64,000 nt of DNA from Takashimella koratensis (taxonomy: Eukaryota; Basidiomycota; Tremellomycetes; Trichosporonales; Tetragoniomycetaceae): assembly GCA_003116875.1 (NCBI GenBank), contig BCKT01000012.1, positions 372,001-436,000 on the forward strand. Direction: 5' to 3'. Shown here in pieces: positions 32,980 to 44,840 of this stretch. Made by a program: the position numbers and the translations under genes. The notes beneath the pieces are model-generated. The model saw only the letters and a list, made by a program, of their open reading frames with translations. It was not told the DNA's origin and did no database searches. Each line of letters opens with the position of its first letter. The first letter of the stretch is position 1.

Positions 32980-35900
32980 TTATCGCTTGGTCCACTTGAG
33001 GAAGCGGGCAGCGAGGAGGAGGACGATGATGTTGAACGCGACGTAGGCGACAAAGATACCAAAGTCCCTCCACCTGGTGCTGAACGAGATCTCGAGGCCG
33101 GCGAAGAAGGACTGACCGACCGAGTACTCGCAGTACTCGCAAGCCGAGGTAGCGTTGGGGTTGTTGAGGTAAGCGCCCATGTACTCGGCGTAGGCACCGG
33201 CCCACTGGTAGCAGGTTTGTCCGCTGGGAGGAGCTGTGGGAGGATTGTCAGCCAAGGCTCCGGGTAAAGGGGGCAGGGGAGGGGCAGTTGGTGAAGATGG
33301 GAGTTGAGGTGGTCACGATACTCACAGAAGGTGTAGAATTCGTCGCTCTGGCAGACAACGGGAACGTCCTGGAGGACACTCGAGACGAGACCCGAGACAA
33401 GACGGGTGAAAGGGTCGAGCGGCCACATCCACGATCGCCAGAAGTACGGGAGCGTCGCTGGTGGCGCAGTAACACCGCAGAAGACGGAGAAGAGGACGAG
33501 CAGGAAAGGGTTGAAGAGCGCGGCGACGATGATCGAGGGCGAAAGGGCAGCGACGGCCTGACCAAGAGTGACGGCGTAGACCTCGACGACAAGGACCATG
33601 AGGAAGAAGTAGCCTGCACGGTCCGAGGCGTGCGGGAAACCGACACCGTAGTAGAGCAAGAGGAAGAAGGCGACTGCGCATCCAAGGGAGTAAGGCATCT
33701 CGGAGAGAAGCTGGGTGAGCGCGAACACGGTCGACGAGTACATCTTGGAACTCGACTCTCGGGCAAAAGTCATGCGGGACATGATGTACTGAGGCTCGAT
33801 CTGGGCAAGAACCAAAGCTGGCAAGATGGTAGCGAAGAAGACGGCGAAGACTCGGTACTGGAGCGATTTGAGCGAGTTGTCGAGTTGCAAGAAAGTGAGG
33901 AGGACGACCATGGCGATAGCAATGTGCGCGAACAGACGAGTCCACTGGTAGTCGGCGTTACGCCAGAGAGCCATGTTGGTTCGGGTAAGAACGGTCTTGA
34001 GCTGGAACATGAAGGGAGTCGCGTACTCGCTAACCTTGCGGTCGTCCTGAACCGGGTTGGCCAAAGCGGCCGCCTTGAGCTCGTTGATCTCTTCCTTGAC
34101 ACGGGCAAACTCGGGAGACGCCTTCCACTTCTCGTGCCAGTCACCACCACCCATGCGCTTGCGGGATCCCGCACCGATAGCCTCGAGCATGAACTCGGCA
34201 GGGTTCGCATCACCGGGGACGGGAGCACCGTTTCGCTCGAGGTAGTCGATAAGAACGTTCGAGTCGTGGCCGATGTCACCAAAGTAAACACACTCGCCAC
34301 CACGCTGGAGCAAGAGGAGGCGGTCGAAAGACTGGAAGAGGAGAGCGTTCGGCTGGTGGATCGTGCAGAGAATCTTCTGGCCAGCAGCGGTAAGCTTGCG
34401 AAGGAATCGAACAATGTTGTAAGCAGACTGGCCGTCGAGACCGGAAGTAGGCTCGTCGAGGAAGAGCAAGAGGTCAGGCTTGGCGGCAAGCTCGACGCCG
34501 ATGGTGACACGCTTGCGAGCCTCGACAGACAAACCGTAACCTGGGAAACCGATCATACCGTCCGCAAGGTCCTGAAGCTCGAGAAGCTCGATAATGTCCT
34601 CGACGTAGGCGTCCTTCTCCTCACGCGGGACCTCGGCGGGTTGACGAAGGTAGGCAGAGTATCGGAGGGCCTCACGAACTGTGGTGGTCCACTCGTGAAC
34701 ATCGAGCTGCTCGGCGTACGCACATCCACGAGCAAAAGAGATATCGACCGGCTTTCCGTCCATGAGAATCTCGCCACCGATAACACCGATGCTCTTACGA
34801 GCCGCAAGGACATCGAGAAGCGTCGTCTTACCGGCACCGGAAGCACCCATAAGTGCGGTGAGCGTACCGGGCTTGACGTAACCAAAGACGTTGTTGAGAA
34901 GCTGCTTCTGGCCACCGGGAACAGGAACGGTGTAGCACAGGGACTCCCAAGTGAAAGGAGCGGGCTTCATGCTGAGAGCCGAGAGGTCCTGGTCGAGCTT
35001 GCCGGCACGGAAGGCGTCGCGACGTTCGGCGAGACGCTCGTTGAGCTTCTTGTGCTCCTTGTCCTCCTTCTTGTAGACGACGATGGCGAGGTGGCGAGCA
35101 CCGTGCTGGAGCGTCTCCATGAAGAACATCTGGAGGAACATGAAGAAGAGGAAGAAGCCGATGAGGATACCGTAGTTGCGCCAGATGTGAGCCTTGTAGT
35201 AGGTGAACGCCGCCTGCATGTAGTCGGTACCCGTGACCGAGTTCTGTCCCGCGCTAGCACCGGTGAGCGCGCAAAGCTGGTTGGGGCCGACAGTGTCGGG
35301 ATAACCAGTGATCCCCGCGGCCGGGATGTTGTGCGGAATGATATACGACGTGTCACAGGTGAGGGTGATCCGACTAAACTCGTTGGCAAAGATGGCCTCG
35401 TATCCGTAACTGAGCGGGTTGATGTAGAACAACCAGAACAGCCACCGCTTCATTGCGAAGACGGGAATCATGTAACCAGTGTAGGTGACCATGATGGAAA
35501 TGAGGACCGAAGCGAGACGAGCGGCAACGTTGTAGTCGGTAGTGGCGACACCGAGAGTTCGGAAGAAACCAGCCATGACCATGAACGTTGTAAAGACGAA
35601 TAGGTAGAACATGAAGAAGGCGCCAGCAGACGAGTAGAGACCACCCATAAAGTACAAGATGATCGTGAAGATGAAAATGTTGGACGCGTTAAACGGAACA
35701 TCGGCAGCGACGGCAGCGACGGCAAAGGCAGCAGGACGGTAGAAACTGTAACCAACTTGACGGTAGAGAATAGGACGGCCCATCATCTGACTCGGCAACT
35801 CGGAGAAGGTAGTCAAGGCCTTTCAAGGGGTCAGCCAAATGAAGGGAAAAGTGTGCTTGTGCCACTCACGTTGAAGAGAAGACCCAAGAAGAGAAGACCG

Positions 35901-37881
35901 CCACGAGTGAAGGCACCCGACGCAGAAGTGGGGAGCCTAAAGTAGACGGAACCGACGATAAGAGCGATGATGATGGAAGTACCGTAACTGGTGTAAATTC
36001 CAAACTTGTCCTGGAACTTGAGGATAGTTTGACGTTTGGAGATGGCGATAACCTGTTTGAAGAAGTTGACAGTGTAAGGCGATTTCTTGCCGACACCACG
36101 GTGTTTCTGGTCCGAGACGGCGGCGCGGAAGGCCTCGCGGTCAGTCTCGTCCTGCTGCATGAGGGACTTGTACTCGTCCTTCTCTGCCATCTCCTTGCGG
36201 TAGATCTCGCTCTCGAGGTAAGCCTTCTCCATCGCCTCGGGGGTCGAGGGAACACTGTTCTCGTCCTTGCCATCGGCAAACTGGCGCTCGTTCGGGTCCG
36301 TGCAGCCGGAAAGGTAGTCGGCCGAGGTCTGACGGGGCAAGTCCTTGTAGCCGAGGCCGATCATGTAAGGGCGGGCGTCCTTGGCAGGACCATAGTAAAC
36401 GACGCGGCCCTCAGAGAGGAGGCAGACCTTGTCGAACTGGTTGTAGATACCCTCACCGGCCTGGTAGAGCGAGACGAAAGTGGTCTGCTGCATGATGTCG
36501 GTGAGCAAACGGAGCGACTTTGCGTAATCGAGCGCAGTCGAGGCGTCAAGACCACGAGTCGAGTTGTCCCACGAGCAAAGAGCGGCGGCGGCACAGAACT
36601 GCTCGGCGATCGAGACACGCTTACGCTCACCACCGGAAACACCACGGCTAAGGTAGAGGTCAGCGTAAACTCATGCCTCTTGAGCCGAAGGGAGCAAAAA
36701 GTGTGAGCAGAGACCTCACTCACATGAAGGCGTTACCGACAACAGTGTCCCTGGTGTGCTTGATGTTGAGCATGGAGAGGAGCATCTCGAGGACTTCCTC
36801 GCGGAACTGAGCCGGAGAAACACCGGGAATGCGCTTGGCCGGAGTCTTGACGTCGAGGGCGAAGCGAAGGGTCTGAGCGACAGTGAGGGTGGGAAGGTGG
36901 TCGTCGTCCTCCTGGTTGTAGAGAACCTCACTGAGAAAGGTCAGTCAAGGTAGGAATTGATGGCAGTGACGATTGGACTTACCCAGAGTAGAGCTTGGCC
37001 ATCTCTTTCCAGCCAACACCTGCGTACGCGACGTCGCCCTTGACCTCGAGGAAGCTGTCACGCTGGTTGGCGATCGACTTGAGGAAAGTCGAGCAACCGG
37101 AACCAGGTCGGCCGAGGACGAGACACATCTGACCGGGCTTGAGGACACCCGAGTTGGCGTGCAAAATCGTCTTGGGCTTGGGCGCGAACGGCTTGTACCC
37201 GAACCAGCCCATGACCATGAGAGTGGGCATGAGGAATTGCTCGATGACGGCGGAGGAGAAGTTTCGGATGTTGATCTTGAGACCACCGGCACCGATGACT
37301 TCGAGGTCGTCCCAGGCGACACCGACGTGCTTGTGCTTGATCTCGGCCTGGTCGGACGCCTGGCGACCTGATCGAAGGATCTCGGACAAGTTGAACTCGC
37401 CCTCCTCGGGCTTGCCCTGCTCGACGTCCGTGGCGGTCGAAACGACTTTCTCGGCAGGGGCGCCACCGGGGAGCACACCGCTGCGACGCGAGATGACGCG
37501 GGACATGCCAGTCGTCGTGCGGCGGAGCTCCTGAGAGTGCTGAGAGATGTTACTGAATTTGCGCTCAAGGGCAGCAAACTCTTCTTTACCGCGATGGACC
37601 GAGACTCGATTGTCTTCGAGATCACCGACAAAGGAGGAGTTGGCGGATCGCTTGAGAGCAGCCGCCTCACCGGCTTGGAGACCGCTGGTGCCAGTCTGGT
37701 GCTGGCCATCTTTCTCACCGAGGTCCTCGTTGAGCGTGTTGTTGGACGAGGACACCTCGGCGTCCGGGTCGGCGCGAGTGTTTTCAAGACCAGTCGTCAC
37801 GCCTCCAGGCGCGGCGGAGCCGGAAAAGTTGGTAGTGGCGGCACCGGCCGTCGCGGCGGCTGCCGTGTTGGGGTCTGCCAT
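32980..37881 (-). CDS. Full-size PDR-type ABCG transporter
   Basis: Five exons: 36983-37881, 36724-36930, 35870-36647, 33326-35819, 32980-33233, encoding 1543 residues. The order NBD-TMD-NBD-TMD is the reverse of ABCB pumps and defines the fungal pleiotropic drug resistance family. NBD1 has the PDR-specific Walker A GRPGSGCST (about 257-265, Cys in place of Lys) and signature VSGGERKRVSIAE. NBD2 has intact Walker A GASGAGKTT (about 953-961) and the altered signature LSVEARKRVTIGVELA. Such asymmetry, with one degenerate ATP site, is normal for this family. Membrane landmarks include RPILYRQVGYSFYRP, INPLSYGYEA and MWPLDPFTRLVSG. It probably exports azoles and other hydrophobic compounds at the plasma membrane; AFR1, PDR5 and CDR1 are named relatives, but I cannot tell which orthologue this is. 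Confidence 0.95.
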
Positions 37882-39975
37882 GTGTGAGGATGTGGCTGTT
37901 GTGTTGTGTGGTATTGCGTTCAGGTCGAGAGTAGCGGTCAGGTCACAGTCACCGACGTCGACGTCTGGGTTGTTGACTGTTGGGCCGGATGGGCAGTGAG
38001 GGTGGGGGGGTGAGTGAAGAGGTGTTTGTTTGTGGGAANNGNGNGGGGGGGGGGGGGGGGGGGGGNGGGGATCAGTCGACGCTGCGTGGGTTATGAACGC
38101 AGCTGGGTTGTTTAGGACTGAACCCGGTCAAGTGGCGATGGTGCCCACTATCTGATTGATTGATGGAGGGATGGTGAGGAGAGAAGGGAAGAGGGGGACG
38201 GGTGGGGCGGTGTCACTCGATTGTCTTTTATTTGTTAGGATGGTCTTGGTTTTTTTTTTGGGACCCGGGGGCGGGGGACGGCGGCAGTGTGTGTGCGGTG
38301 TGCGGTTCCGTTTTCGCCTTGTGTTCTCGGCGATGGGTCGGTCGACTCGGTCGTAATGGGACTGCTAGTGCTCCTGATGTTTAGCCTGGATACGATGGCC
38401 GTGCCGATGGGGTAATGGCTGATGATGCAGGTGTCTTGGATGTCAGTGTGTTTCTCTCTCTCTGCTTGTTTGGCTTGGCTCATTGTTTGCATTTGGCTTT
38501 TGCCCCACCCTACTGCCCACGCCCACTGCCCGTCTCCGAAGGCCCGACCGGAACCAACGAACTTTCGCAGACCTCCGTCGGTTCCGTCAAAGCTTTTCCC
38601 TGTCGCCCTACTTCCCTGTATACCCATCAACCCTTTGCTTCTCTCCCCGCCCGCCTGGGACCCCTTGCATCATCCTTTCCCCCTCAGGGCCCGCCCGCCG
38701 GTCTCCACGTGTCAATCGGCAGTCTGACACAGGTGGCGTACGAGGGCCGATGGGTCGTACGGCAGTCTGACCGTCGCGCTTACCGTTGCCTAGAAGTCGT
38801 ACGGCTGATGATGGGACCATGGGAGGGTGGAGGGGAGGGAGCGGGGAGGAGGAGACTGGGAGGGGCCCGGTGAATGCGATGGCGTTGGCGATTGCGAGGG
38901 TCGCCAAGCCAAGCACCAATGGTTGACGCCATCCCATCGCCGGCGGGCGGGTCGGGCCACGCCGGGCGCCTTGTGGGTGTCTGGTGGGTATACATACATG
39001 GAACCCTTCGTTCCCTTTGCGAACCCCTTTTGCTCAGGGTGACGCAGTCTCTCCGTTCTCCGTCTCGTTTCGGCCTATTTCGTCAGCACGAGTGACACAA
39101 TCCCCGCCTCCACCATACAACCTTACAACCTTGCCCCAAACTGCTCACTCAACATGCTTGACTCTGGACGATCACCCCTCTCGCCGTGTTCCTTGTTTCG
39201 AGTCAGTCAGCACGGTTCCGATGGCGTTCCTCATTAGCTTCCGTCCCGGATCCGTCGGAAAAATCCTTGCCTCCCTCACCTCTGGTCATGATACATGACA
39301 CGACACGACCACCGATGCAACGTCACAGAATGCAAGCATATACCCATGCATCAACCCACGCCCACGCCGACCAATGCACGGCGCCCAGCTTATCATCCCA
39401 TCTTCACCCCGGCGGTCTGTCTCAACCTACGCGGCACTGTGCTCTCGTCACAGCACTCCTTACGTCGACGACGACCGTACCTATCACCATCCTATAGTCT
39501 CGGTCTTGGCTCTGCACAGCTGACTGCGGCACAAAACCAAACAAGAGATAAAATCATCCCTTCCCACGATCGGTTCTTCGGCCTCGTGTCAAGCTAGATA
39601 AGCCCTTCGGTCTGGTTCAACGGCTCAGCTCATGTTGATTTACATAACGTCTGACCCAGCGTGTCATTCGGTCTCCCCGACAAAACTTCGGGTAAACCGC
39701 AATAACTGAAAACAAACACCTAACAAACACCTAAATGATAAAAGTCTCCACTCCTCGCTGACGCCTGCGCCGCCGTATGTGTGAATCAGTCATGCTACCG
39801 AGCATACCTCTCTTGAATATATACTGCGAGTGGAGTCGCTTCCGACCCCGGTTCGCTCGTCGCTTTGTCCTCACGATCACTCTTGTCCTAACTCTCCTGA
39901 TAGTATCATTGAACTGACTGTATCTATTCGATGTCTTCCTTACAACCTTGCAGCCCCCAGCCCCGAGTCTCCGCT
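37882..39975. other. Long intergenic: PDR promoter and dihydroorotase 3' region
   Basis: About 2.1 kb. It holds a G homopolymer with scattered N (separate entry) about 160 nt upstream of the PDR start, and G-rich simple sequence around 38260-38290. No coding segment or RNA gene was recognised. The unusual length leaves room for a complex drug-responsive promoter, which is inference. Confidence 0.55.
38039..38070. repeat. G homopolymer with ambiguous bases
   Basis: A run of G about 30 nt long with N at 38039, 38040, 38042, 38044 and 38066. The true length is uncertain. It lies in the presumed leader or promoter of the PDR transporter gene. Confidence 0.9.
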
Positions 39976-41610
39976 CTAGACCAACTCCCACGCGAGCTCC
40001 TTCCCGGCCCAGAAAGGCACGACCTCTGTTCCGTCTGCGCCCGTGAGCAGTCCCGGGACCTTGTTCCCTGTCACCGCTCGGCGAAGCTTGATCTCTCCCT
40101 TTGCCGGGTTTCCGTAAAACTTGCGGCCAAAGTCCGAGACGTAGCCTTGGAGCTTGTCGAGGGCACCAAAGCTCTCGAGAAGCGTCGCGACGAGCGGGAC
40201 GAGGAACGGGCTGGTGTACACTCCCGCAGCGCACGAGTGGAGTTGACCATCCTCAGCGATAGAGGGCTGTTTCGAGCTGGTAGGGTGCGGCGCAGAGTCG
40301 GAACCAAGGAAAAATTTGGGGTTACCGGATCGGATCGCATCCTGGAGAGCTTTGCGGTCCCGAGGCTCTTTGGCCAAAGGCTTACAAAAGTGGTGTGGCT
40401 GCGGAGCGACAGTATCGATCGTCAACCACAGATGGTGGGCGGTGATCGTGCACGCGACGTTGTCGGGCAAGGAGGAGACCTGTAACCAGTGGAGCGAGGG
40501 AAAAGTGTCATCAGCCACTGAAATCGATCAAGCGCTGCATCAAACAAGCCATGATGTTCTCTCAGTCAACTCACACACTCCACGGCCTCAGCGGTAGTCG
40601 CGTGCTCGAGGACGATACGGAGCTTTGGGAAGTCTGCCGCGAGTTTGCGAAGGTGCTGCAAGAAGTGCTTCTCGGCATTGAGGATTGAGATGTTCTTCTC
40701 GTCGTCGCTGGGGACTTCACCGTGAAGGTTGAGGACCATATTCTCCTCCTCCATCGCCTTGAAGACGGGGTAGTAGATGCCGTAGTCTTCGATACCGGAC
40801 GAAGAGTTGGTGGTCACACCGCGAGGGTAGGACTTGACGCCTGGTGGTTGTGACAAGAAAGAAGGGGATGAAGAGCGGACCATTGTGAGAGGAAGATGCC
40901 GGGGCAATATGAGAGTTGAGTATGTGAGCGGTCAGCATCTGTAAACGCAATCATGTCCCTCATCGTGATAAATGAGCGAGAATATCGCCAGCTTTCTCCT
41001 CCGTCGCGGCTGTCGTCACTCTCTAGTCGGTACTCACCCCGGATACCAGCCTTGGCGGCCTTGCGGATCTCAGCGGGCGTCACATCCGGGTGGAGATAGA
41101 GTGTCATAAGCCACTCGGTCTTGGGGTCGATTCGCTGCAGCTCTTTCTGGTACGCGAGCGCGGCGTCGGTTGATGTGAGAGGAGGGACTAGGTTAGGCTG
41201 TATAATGGAGATAACAGCGAAGTGAGAGTATGAGCTGATGTGTTCGTTTGTCTCGGGAATGCAGGCGCTCGACATGACGGGCTATCGGGGACGGAGACGG
41301 AGAAGTGGGAGTTCGCCAGGGAGAGAAACTACCACGCAGGTACATGAAGATGAACAGAGCATAGAGGGGTGTTACGCACCATAACGTATGCAGTGGAGAT
41401 ACCGCCCTGAGCGACGTGAGGAGTCACGAGCTCACACATTGCCCCTTGGCGAACGTGGACATGGAAGCTAAAAGGGCGGAGAGTCAGCATAAAGATATAA
41501 GCAGCACCTTCTAACGCCCTGTGAATGCAGCATTCAAAGAGCAGCGCGAGGAGGTGAAATTGGTCGCCAAGTACTCACTCGGCAGGAGAGGGGAGCGTAA
41601 TCTCGTCCAT
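39976..41610 (-). CDS. URA4: Dihydroorotase
   Basis: Five exons: 41579-41610, 41380-41467, 41038-41197, 40575-40840, 39976-40479, encoding 349 residues, close to the 348 of the class II (PyrC-type) enzyme. It catalyses the cyclisation of carbamoyl-aspartate to dihydroorotate, step three of pyrimidine synthesis. Zinc-site features are all visible: DFHVHVRQG (His13, His15), the carbamylated lysine in GVKSYPRG (about Lys96), NLHGE (His), LEHATT (His), and GSDSAPH with the catalytic aspartate. The first exon encodes only MDEITLPSPA and splits the aspartate codon. The exon-intron pattern reconstructs the family sequence without gaps. It is divergent from the SLD3-like gene. Confidence 0.95.
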
Positions 41611-42096
41611 GCTGGTGGTGGTGCGCGTGGTTGACAGTCTAGGTCTTGGTAGGTGTAGACTGTGATCGTCCTGGATTCAGATTTCTCGCGTTCACCGTTT
41701 TTTTTTTTTTTTTTTCTGATGGGACACTATTCAGCGTTCCTGTGGGTGTCATTGCTTAGAGCCACAACCAAAATCGTTAACATTTAGTGTTAGAATATAA
41801 TACTCCGGATATTGACCCCTACAACCACACGTTAGGGTGTTTACTATCAGAACATCACCGAAAATAGCGCCAAAGCTGTCCCACGTGCATAGCATAGCCT
41901 GAGAACTTTTCATTGGACGTTGAAGATGTGTCACTGGCTTGGAATTGAGTTGGTCACGTGACTGACGCGTGCTTTTGCCCAATATTGATTTCTGTCTTTC
42001 CTGGCATTTCCAACTAACTGTACTTCACCTCTTTGAGTCGAATCCCGCGACGAGTGGGCACTATCGCCCCTTGCCCTGTCACAGATACCCCGGACG
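41611..42096. promoter_or_regulatory. Bidirectional promoter of URA4 and the SLD3-like gene, with MCB and E-boxes
   Basis: 486 nt between the two start codons. It contains an ACGCGT box (MCB, the MBF cell-cycle element in ascomycete yeasts) at 41965-41970, only 127 nt from the SLD3-like ATG. CACGTG palindromes lie at 41955-41960 and 41882-41887. An 18-base T run at 41698-41715 could act as a nucleosome-excluding tract for URA4. Sites are seen; their activity is inference. Confidence 0.5.
41965..41970. promoter_or_regulatory. ACGCGT (MCB-like) element
   Basis: Palindromic hexamer in the shared promoter, next to a CACGTG box five bases upstream of it. MBF drives G1/S genes through this site in yeasts. 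By chance a given hexamer appears about once per 4 kb, so a single site is suggestive only. Confidence 0.4.
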
Positions 42097-44488
42097 ATGG
42101 CGGCTGTCGCTATGGAGATCGCCACAAGTGTTCCTGAAGGCCTTGTAGCAGTACCGCCGCCGACATTCGCTCCATCTTTACCGTTCGTGCTCGACGTCTC
42201 GTGCCCCGTGACGATCCCGACCAAGGCATTGACCGGCGAGCCATGGCCCTATGCGATCGCGTGAGTGGCGATTCAATATCCCGGGTAATGATCATTGTGA
42301 TTATTCGCTCACCTCAATCGTGACTGCAGAGGACCAAGTACTGCGCCGCACGAGTCTAGCCAAGATTTTGTACGCCGTCGATACCTCGAGACACTATACT
42401 TTCCAGAAGTATGTCCACTCGGTCGTTCCCGCTGGACATTGTACTAACCCATTTTCAACCTTTTAGGTCCTGTTTCCACTATCCAGCCTCGTCCTGGACC
42501 TCGTCAACCTCGACCCTACTCTCGTCCGCCCATACCTACTCTCCCTTACCCGTATCGAAACGAAACACCGCAAGACCTTGGCGCCCATCATATCGACCCT
42601 TCTAGCCGAAACGGCCGTGGCTACGTCTGCTCCCCCGGCTGTACCAGCTGAGACCACGGGAACAGCACCTATCGAGGGTGGCGAAGTGAGGACTGGGAAA
42701 GCCGGGAAAGGAGGGAAGGCCAAGAAGGGTGAATTCAAGCTTGCGAAAGATGAGATCTATGTTGTCAAGGTCGGTGTAGAGGTCCGCGCGAAGAGTAGAG
42801 CAGTCGAAGATGGGACTGCGGTGGTTGCTAAACGGCTATCCGATGAGCTCGAACGAAGAGAGTGAGTATTTCACAATGTCGTTGGAGCTTCATTTTTGGA
42901 GACTACCTCTGTCGCCTTTATCCTCTTGACTGACCATTGACTATGTGCCAACACTCCAGAGCTCTCATTCAAGTCATTCTACTCCTCGTTTACCACGCCG
43001 TGTCGAAAGATACAGCCTTGCCCACAAAGCCCAAGAAAAAACGCAAAAGGGGCGACGAGGATACCAGTGGCACAGGGGGCGGAGGGAGCAAGCCGGCCGA
43101 CGACCCGGACACCGCTCTCGAGCTCCTCGCGGATCGGATCAGCGTGTGGCAAGCTGTTGCGGAGCTCGCGATTGATGGAGGTGGGGCAGCGGATCAGAGC
43201 GCGGCTGTGATCAAGGAGTTTTGGGAGGTATTGGTCAAGCAGTGAGTGCATCACTACCAGAGAAACCACTCAAAGACAAGAATGATACCCAGCGGAAGAC
43301 TGATCAAACTGGAATTGCCTAGCTTTTTACCCAAGAACGCCGACTTTTGCTCATCCTTCCATAACAAAGTATTTGGTAAACCGATCCCTACCTCACTCTT
43401 GCCGCCTCCCCTTACGGCCCGAAAACCTCGGAAACCCAAAACGACGCATCCTCATCCCTCGTCCGTCCTCGCTCACGCCGATTCGTCTACCCGTGACCGA
43501 TCCACTAGCACCCAAGCCCACCATTCTCGCCGCCTCTCGCACTCTTCGGCCTCGGGGGACCCACACCGCCTCGTGCCCCGCTCTCAGTCGCAGTCTCAGC
43601 TTCAGTCTTTATCGCATAATCATACCCACACCTCTGGCCCGGGGCGTAAAACCTCTCGGTCCAATTCGATCACATCGGTCGTCGCTGCGTCCAACACGGA
43701 AGAGACTGCTCGGCGCTCGCTGTCTAGAGAACGAACGCTGGCGCCGGTGGAGATGCGTCGATCCCGCAGTCGCTCAACGGAACCGACCGCCGCAAGCCTC
43801 GCAAACGCGCTCAAGAAACCGATTCAGAGCGGTGGGATAGCCGGAAGTGGGAGAGGGGGGCTCGTGCGTGCCCCCAGCGGGAAGGATCTGTTGAAGAGTA
43901 GAGAAGTGGGTCTGATGCGTCGGTCGGTGTCGATTGCAGCGAAGAGGGATAGGGAAAGAGAGAAGGAGAAAGAAAAGGATGAAGCCAAGGGAGGGCTGTT
44001 GGGGAGGAGGAACGTGGTGACTCATTTCCGCAGAGCCTCGGATGGTGAGTTTTCCCTTTATTACTTGTTCACACGAGTAATCGAATATCACTGACACTTG
44101 TCCATTCGGAACAGAAATGAAACCCGGTACACTTATCTTCGCCACACCCTCTAAACCACGTCACCAGTTCAGTTTCCCGCGCCTTGAGCCCGGGTTTCAA
44201 ATGCCTACTCCGATTAGGGAACGTGACGAACCCCCTTCGAGCGGGGGAGGGCGCGGTGATTCGGCTTCGTATGCTGCCGATACACCGATGGCGGATCGAG
44301 TAGCGGAGACGCCAGTGGCTCCAGGGAGGATAGCGATAGCGGAGACGCCATTGCAGATGGGTGGAGGGATTGAGGAGGAGGATGAAGATGAGGACGGAGA
44401 AGGGGATGGGTTAGGGGAGTTGATGGTTATGACAGATGATGAGGATGAAGGGGAGAGCGTCCGAGTTCCCGAAACGCCAGCACGGTAA
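42097..44488 (+). CDS. SLD3: SLD3-like DNA replication initiation factor
   Basis: Six exons: 42097-42260, 42330-42408, 42467-42861, 42960-43241, 43323-44044, 44115-44488, encoding 671 residues, similar to the 668 of yeast Sld3. The N-terminal half is helical, with features that fit the Sld3 domain: RRRYLETLYFPE, LVRPYLLSLTRIETKHRK, EALIQVILLLVYHAVS, ALELLADRISVWQAV and FCSSFHNKVFGKPIP. The second half is a basic Ser/Arg-rich tail with four Thr-Pro sites in similar ADTP or ETP contexts (ADTPMADRVAETPV, AETPLQ, VPETPA) and an acidic patch. Yeast Sld3 brings Cdc45 to loaded MCM helicase and, once CDK-phosphorylated on its tail, binds Dpb11. The exon phases are exact; the family call rests on weak pattern memory and could be wrong. 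Divergent from URA4. Confidence 0.6.
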
Positions 44489-44840
44489 GGAGCGATGGGT
44501 CGGTATTGGATAGGTCGTTGGTGGAATTTTAATCAAGGTCGTCCGGGTGCTAAGATGCGTCGTACAATGCTATGCTCTTCATACCCTCTTCTTCAAAGAC
44601 AGTTGTTAACAGATAGTGGTTCACAGGCAAGATTAGAAGATGGTGAATTCGTCGTGATTCGTTGCATTGAAATCGGAGCGTGTTGTATTGCGTAAAGACA
44701 TTAGAACTGTAATATAGACATGTAATCCTGGCAGTTGCGTCGTGACGATGCGTATGAGAAAGGAACATGGGGTTAGGCGAAAGAGAGGCCCACGGTATGG
44801 GTCATCGGTTGGAAACACAATGGTGCGGGTCTCCCTCCGC
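44489..44840. other. Convergent 3' region
   Basis: About 350 nt between the SLD3-like stop and the VanZ stop. It is more AT-rich than the coding neighbours, as expected of UTRs; no gene seen. Confidence 0.6.

Noticed and set aside
33288..35603. 771-codon open frame on the + strand opposite the PDR transporter
   Set aside because: It mirrors the codon pattern of the true minus-strand gene (GC-rich third positions leave the antisense frame open) and its Asp/Glu/Val/Leu-rich product shows no domain.
37139..37999. Overlapping + strand frames opposite the first PDR exon
   Set aside because: Antisense of the PDR N-terminal coding sequence.
41960..42060. tRNA-like GTCGAATCCC
   Set aside because: No A box or cloverleaf upstream; it lies in the URA4/SLD3 promoter.
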